From: Drechslerella dactyloides
Lineage: Eukaryota > Ascomycota > Orbiliomycetes > Orbiliales > Orbiliaceae
Direction: 5' to 3'
DNA length: 64,000 nt
Assembly (NCBI GenBank): GCA_020064725.1
Contig: JAGTWJ010000019.1
Coordinates: 992,001-1,056,000, forward strand
Position 1 is the stretch's first letter. Every line of letters starts with the position of its first letter. This document shows positions 59,301 to 64,000 of the stretch, piece after piece. Made by a program: the position numbers and the translations under genes. The notes under the pieces are model-generated. The model was not told the origin of the DNA. It saw only the letters and a list, made by a program, of their open reading frames with translations, and made no database searches.

Positions 59301-59657
59301 GGGCGCAACGCCTCGATGTTCCATATTCGCCAACCAAAACGTTGAGGCACTAGCTGTCGGAGCGGCTTCGTACACGGTCGAGATAACCTTAGTAACATCC
59401 ACCTCAACGACAGTCGTGGCGGTGCTTGACGCTGTATCCCCGACAGGCTTCTGTTTTGCATCATCGTATACCCAGAACCGGTATCCATGGAACGAGCTAC
59501 TTTGAAAAATGTAATACATGTAGCATAATATCGACCCAAGCGTCAGGAGCGTGTAGATACGGTTTCGCGTGTTGATAAACCCAATTGGCTTCGCGTACAT
59601 GTCGCCCTCCTGAGAACTTGAGGCGTCCGAGTGGCCGCGGCGCCGGCGGTCGTCCAT
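56309..59657 (-). CDS. Membrane-anchored GH55 beta-1,3-glucanase
   Basis: Hydrolyses beta-1,3-glucan, a fungal wall polymer. Ten exons, minus strand: 59657-59276, 59166-58782, 58723-58623, 58551-58484, 58408-58355, 58283-57422, 57377-57176, 57090-56905, 56831-56629, 56535-56309 (889 residues, all phases agree). Seen: a basic N-terminus and one hydrophobic helix (about 33-51, IYTLLTLGSILCYMYYIF), so a type II membrane protein rather than a secreted one; then two right-handed beta-helix halves, each starting with the GH55 signature: NVRDYGAKGDGIADDTNAI and VKAHGAIGDGQADDTAAI. Other GH55 marks are HHQVAQATSIYNVIF and WLWTSDHDLD. Anchoring suggests remodelling of the cell's own wall rather than nutrition (inference). 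Confidence 0.88.
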
Positions 59658-60367
59658 GGTTCCAGACTTCGAGGCTATGGTTTATGAGGCCGTCGGCCAA
59701 TCGGTCGAGAAGTTCTGAATTCGACCCGGAGGGCCTTGTCTTGATCGATGACCGGGCTAGATCAAGGGTGCTCGTATTGCTAATTATCGTTTAAACGTAG
59801 CCAAGGCGAACTTGTCCACCCCTGGAAAATACCCTGGTCGACAGTCGTCTGTGATAAACGACATTTTCAGAAATCCAACAAACTAAAAAGGGTTGCGCAA
59901 GAGCCGGGAATTACCAAGCTAGGGACATAGAGAACCGGCAGTACGGACCAGGACAAACGATTGTTCTTAATAGGCTATAAGTTATTCACACTATAATTTA
60001 TATGTGCACACTTCGGAGTCTGCAGAGATCAAGATGTGTTACTTGACGGCTGCACGGGTGAATGAATCTATCTCCAAGGGTTCCATTCGCAAGATCGCTA
60101 TTTGACATGAGGCAACAAAAATCTAAATTACAGCCCTCAGGCTCCGCGGACCCGAAAAACGACATGCGTATCCTGAAAATCAAATCTATCGTAGTAGCTT
60201 TATATCCAACACGTTTCCCAGCTTTTCATGATCTCTCGCGAGATACCGATACTGTATCACCCAGGTGGCTCCAGCAAATATATTAAACACAGACAATTGA
60301 AAATGGTAGACCGTTAGATCCTGAATCTATGTATCGTGATTCGCTATACCGTAGGCCCGCCGAAACC
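59658..60367. other. Intergenic region upstream of the GH55 gene
   Basis: About 0.7 kb. No gene recognised. Probable GH55 promoter plus the 3' flank of the next gene. Confidence 0.5.
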
Positions 60368-61417
60368 TCAGTACACCTCAATAGCCTCAAGAGAAAGCTT
60401 ATTGCCATTGAAACGGGGCTTCCAGTCGGTCTTTGGTCGACCCATGAATACAAAGTCGGTGTTCGACTTATCATTCCCATTTCTGAAAGTCCCAAACTCC
60501 TGGTAATGATCTCCTGGGCCCGACCTACAAGTGAACTCTTTCTTGTTGTCAATCTTACATTTTATTGGATCTGTTTTTTTGTCATTCAAGACTATAAAGC
60601 TGCCAATCCAACCCCCAATAGTACCTGGTTTTCCGGCCTTAGCGGAATTAAGCCAACCGTCCTTATCCAGATTGAAGACTGTCGCTTGTTTCTCGGAGTT
60701 CGACAGCTTGAAGCGATCCCCTGTCATTTCAAGGTAGCTGTTTGCACCCTTAGGCATGTTGGTACAGCGTAGGACGAAGCCAATAGGCTTCTTCGGAGGT
60801 GAAGGTGGAGCAGGCTTAGGGGTGGGCTTGGTCGTTGCTGTGGCTGGACCTTTCGCAGTCGCGCTAATTGTGACTGTAGGGGTTCTAGAGCAGGTGACCG
60901 TCTTGGGTGAAACACCAATGAGCAAGCAGTATTTGGTATATTTCTCCGGGCCACCACAGGGCTTTGCAGCGTGCTCAAGCGGCTTTTGCTCCCCCTTGTG
61001 TTCTGGTTTATTATTTGGCGACCGGGGTGCGAGTGTCTTCTCCGCAGACTTGCCCTTGCTCTTCGTGCATGTTGCGGTAACCGTGCTATCAGATAAGACA
61101 ATCGCTAAGTTAGCCCAGGCATTGCCCTATAGAATAGAATCTTTGCACTCTTCCAGGTATATGTGGTCCGAAACGCCGCGATATTTCTCATAAGATTCTC
61201 AGGTACTTACACAGCAGCTGGAGATACGGTGTGAACGAGGTGGGCACTACAATGAGCCAGGCCTGGAAATCACATCAATGCCATCAATCAGTATCGCTTT
61301 AAGTAAACTTTATCTTAAGTGCACACATATTTGTCGAGTGTGAGGTATTCCTATAGACTTACCCTTCAGACATTCCTCTGGAACACAGGATTTCTCCGTA
61401 GGTTTCTCCGTAGCCAT
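60368..61417 (-). CDS. Unrecognised fungal protein with Pro/Thr-rich linker
   Basis: Three exons, minus strand: 61417-61363, 61262-61211, 61085-60368 (274 residues, phases consistent; the third acceptor has a CTAAC branch). I do not recognise the family. Visible parts: a short Cys-containing N-terminus (SCVPEECLKG), a Lys/Pro-rich region with CGGPEKYTKYC, a Thr/Pro/Lys linker (TTKPTPKPAPPSPPKKP, about 140-155), and a compact Trp/Gly/Asn-rich C-terminal domain with GWIGSFIVLND and CRSGPGDHYQEFG that could be a beta-sandwich. No clear signal peptide is present, although the linker resembles those of extracellular proteins. Exons 1 and 2 are short and less certain than exon 3. Confidence 0.6.
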
Positions 61418-62653
61418 GGCGCCATCAAAGCGGTAAGAAGAATGCAGGACCGCATTTTCAACTAAAGGAGTGGCGATAGAAAACTCTAAAGTTTAAATTC
61501 GATAGCAGATATATATAATCAAAAGAGCGGATGGAACAGAAAGCCAAAGGCTTAGAAGACAAAAATGAGTGTGTGCGGCTCTTGAGAGTGCTCGTGCTGG
61601 TAAATTCTTATTCCAACGCGTGCAACATGCTCGTATTTATAACTTCGAGAAACCTTTGATACCAGTGTCACTTTGTCTCGTAAACCAGAAAGCCGTCCTT
61701 TTGGGCCTGCGAAGGTGTCACTAGTCAGCGCCAACTAGATTCCATGGGACTCCGTACAATCGCATGCGCGGATGCATACATAGGCTCATAGGAAATGGCA
61801 AGCGACCGTGGCTACTTGTTGCATCGCGGACTTCATGCATACATGTCGGCACCAGAAAACGGTAAGTTACGCGACATGCGAGGCGGCGCAACCGAGCATC
61901 TGCAAGCCGCAGCCACGCAAAACCAGTCGCAAAACGAGTCAGCAATGCAGAGTCGGACTATCGCTTATTATGCAGGCTCGATACGTTTATAAAACGGTCG
62001 GAATATATGTGCGAACGAATAGGCCGTTGAAGTTTTCTGCACTAACGGTGAATATTCGACGACTGACTAGGTGCTTCGGAGATAACACGAATCAGGCCAT
62101 GGTGCGATTTGGCGTTACACGACCCGAAACACGACAAACCAGCCTAATCGTACCTGCTGTGGAAGTTTATGCGCATATATGCTTGACTCCGATTGACTTT
62201 AAGGTACCCCGCCTTATCAGTAGCAGCTAGTCCTTAAGCTAAGTCTGTTGAAATAGCTTATATCTGTTTAAGTTTTCCCGCATGGGAAATTACAAATGCC
62301 TATATTTCAGCCCTTTGTGGATCTCCAAAAGCAATGAATTTTATAAGATGCCGTTTATCCGTTCATTTACGCATAAGCCTTCCGACATTCAAGAGATTTT
62401 GGTAGAAAACTGAGCTGAAAATCCTATAGCAAAGACATTCACGAATCTTAGTGCTCCACACTATACGTTCTCCTTATTCTACGGCAAGAGCATCCCCAGA
62501 AAAGCACTCCCTCGCTTCCTCGAATATCCGCGCAAAATAGCCTTTTGAATCCGAGCCATATTAGCTATATTAGTCCGAAGCTTGGTTGAAATAACGATAC
62601 GCGAGGAGGCAGATCTCACAAGAATTATGTTCGAATGGGGCTATCCCTCTACT
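61418..62653. other. Intergenic region
   Basis: About 1.2 kb of mixed composition with no convincing gene. A 140-codon plus-strand open frame at 61808-62230 has no family features. Confidence 0.45.
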
Positions 62654-63161
62654 CTAATTTCCTGTTCCAAAATCAAAATCTCCTTTGGGGAATGCAGAGT
62701 CAAAGAGGTCATCATCGATGGCCACCAAGGTCATCGCGATTGTATCAGGGGACTGGCGAGATTGCACTTTCGACAATAGCCAGATAAAACCGCTCTTTTT
62801 TGTTATCTCTCTTTGATTCATGTCGTTGATAATATTCATCATAGTATTCCGGTTCGCAGCTGAGAGATTGAGTGCGTCGCTTAGGTCGTGAGGAAATCCA
62901 ATTACTTGCTCTCTATCTAAGGGGAAAGCTGTAATGCTAGGAGGACCTTCTTGGCCAGTCGTAGAATTAGGCTCGGGCGGCACAAAGACGACCAGCTGTG
63001 CTGATGCGTAGAACGGAGGGACCCTCGTGAGAAGATCCACGTCCGTTTTAAATTGAGGGCCCTTGACAGATATTAATCAGCTAAGGCTTCAGATTTACTG
63101 GCAGCTATAGCGCTACCACTTCTTAACTTTGAAGCATACTCACCGACGACGAAGTTGCCAT
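62654..63161 (-). CDS. Small protein, first of a tandem paralogous pair
   Basis: Two exons, minus strand: 63161-63144 (MATSSS) and 63061-62654 (141 residues). No family recognised and no signal peptide. The C-terminal half (MMNIINDMNQREI ... SGFIWLLSKVQ ... PDTIAMTLVAIDDD) resembles the partial protein at 63820-64000 in length, order and key residues, so the two are probably a local duplication. The start exon is short but preceded by no other ATG in a joinable frame. Confidence 0.6.
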
Positions 63162-63819
63162 ATTCGGCGATTCACACAATTTATATGACGCGAGACACTA
63201 AGTAGGCTTTTAGTGATGTTTAGTCAAATCTAGGTAGTAGGGCGCGATGATGTCTGAGTCAGGAAGTAAGAAGTCTCATGGCAGACGATAAAAGGGATCT
63301 CATAGCATTCAATCTGAATCTAGAAGTTAGAGGAAATATTCCAGAAAAGCACTACAGATCAAGTTTTAAGCCAGCCAGCTCTGGAAGAATGCTATTATCT
63401 CTAGCCAGACCGCTAAGTGGGGTTGCTAGATGCTACCACTAAGCCCATGTGCTCCCCTAATTAACTTCTGCAGCTTGGTAGCGAGCTTTGATGCATCTAG
63501 CAAAGTCTCGCATGTCCACATACAAAAACCGTTGAGAACCGTAAACAGATAAGGAAAAGCAGAGCCCCGCAAGGCGTAAGAGAATGAGGACAATATGTGC
63601 AATGCAGTGCTCTGATGCATATGCCTTTCAACAAAGGATTTCCGTATCCGCCATCAACGCCTGTCTCGAGACTAAGAATATAATAATGGTCTTGTGGCTG
63701 GCGTGCAACCTGTCGACACGATCATCAGCTGAGATCTCATCTAGATACCAACATCAGGTATGCGATCTCAAAATGCAGGTACTGACCTCAATTTCTGCTC
63801 GCTTATTTACTTTGAAGTT
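63162..63819. other. Intergenic region between the tandem small genes
   Basis: About 660 bases of AT-rich sequence, no gene recognised. Confidence 0.45.
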
Positions 63820-64000
63820 TCACTCAGAGCTGATGTGTGCAACTTCCAAGACCAGCGCAAGAGTGTCATCAGGGCCGTTGTATTCGATTCCCGCCAAAAC
63901 CCAAACATAGCCCCTATCCATCTCCCTTTCCTGCTCGTTGACCTTTTGAACAATTTCCATTGCTCTTAGCATCATTTTATTCGGGGCCTGTACGATGTTC
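63820..64000 (-). CDS. Partial small protein, second of the tandem pair (5' part outside window)
   Basis: The last 59 codons and stop of a minus-strand gene whose start lies beyond 64000. Readable core: NKMMLRAMEIVQKVNEQE, then GYVWVLAGIEY, then PDDTLALVLEVAHISS. It aligns with the C-terminal half of the preceding 141-residue protein (MM...I.; G-F/Y-I/V-W-L/V-L; PD-T-A). Further introns upstream cannot be excluded. Function unknown. Confidence 0.55.
   Translation of the reverse strand, partial: NIVQAPNKMMLRAMEIVQKVNEQEREMDRGYVWVLAGIEYNGPDDTLALVLEVAHISSE

Overview
The window is nuclear DNA of a filamentous ascomycete (Pezizomycotina, probably Eurotiomycetes-like; the species cannot be named from sequence alone). 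Genes are split by many short GT-AG introns with CTAAC-type branch sites. The gene set is typical of such fungi: PalH, Zn2Cys6 regulators, an LCCL membrane protein, GH55 and GH31 enzymes, and a P450. All exon structures given here were worked out by hand from splice motifs, reading-frame phase and protein-family conservation. They are models, not transcripts.

Bases 1-21600 are a GC-rich, conserved housekeeping block: palH (pH sensing), an Rrb1/GRWD1 ribosome-assembly WD40 protein, SUS1/ENY2 (SAGA and mRNA export), a Spg1/Tem1 GTPase (septation signalling), an Nha1-type Na+/H+ antiporter and a small matrixin-like metalloprotease. Intergenic spaces are long, up to 4.7 kb. Just downstream of SUS1 lies an array of eight ~50-bp units. 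Base changes in the units are paired in a way that preserves a hairpin.

Bases 21600-33400 hold a divergent pair: a predicted OTT_1508-type zinc deaminase (HAE...PCxxC) and a 2009-residue ZNFX1-like SF1 helicase with NF-X1 fingers and a C-terminal RZ finger. They share a ~1 kb promoter region. ZNFX1 proteins act in RNA-based defence and inheritance in other eukaryotes, and the deaminase fold is a nucleic-acid or nucleotide editing fold. This pair is the best candidate for an undescribed functional system.

Bases 33400-45400 are AT-richer and look like a remodelled or decaying secondary-metabolism locus. It holds two fungal transcription-factor genes (one with a detached, out-of-phase zinc cluster), a free-standing polyketide-synthase-type acyltransferase with no ketosynthase but an intact spliced frame, and a CYP52-like P450 with an abnormal I-helix and suspicious splice junctions.

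Bases 46200-64000 are a carbohydrate and cell-surface block: a GH31 alpha-glucosidase whose nucleophile lies in a 12-nt micro-exon, an inositol-transporter-like MFS permease, an LCCL multi-pass membrane protein, a convergent membrane-anchored GH55 beta-1,3-glucanase, an unrecognised 274-residue protein, and two related small proteins in tandem (the last cut by the window end).
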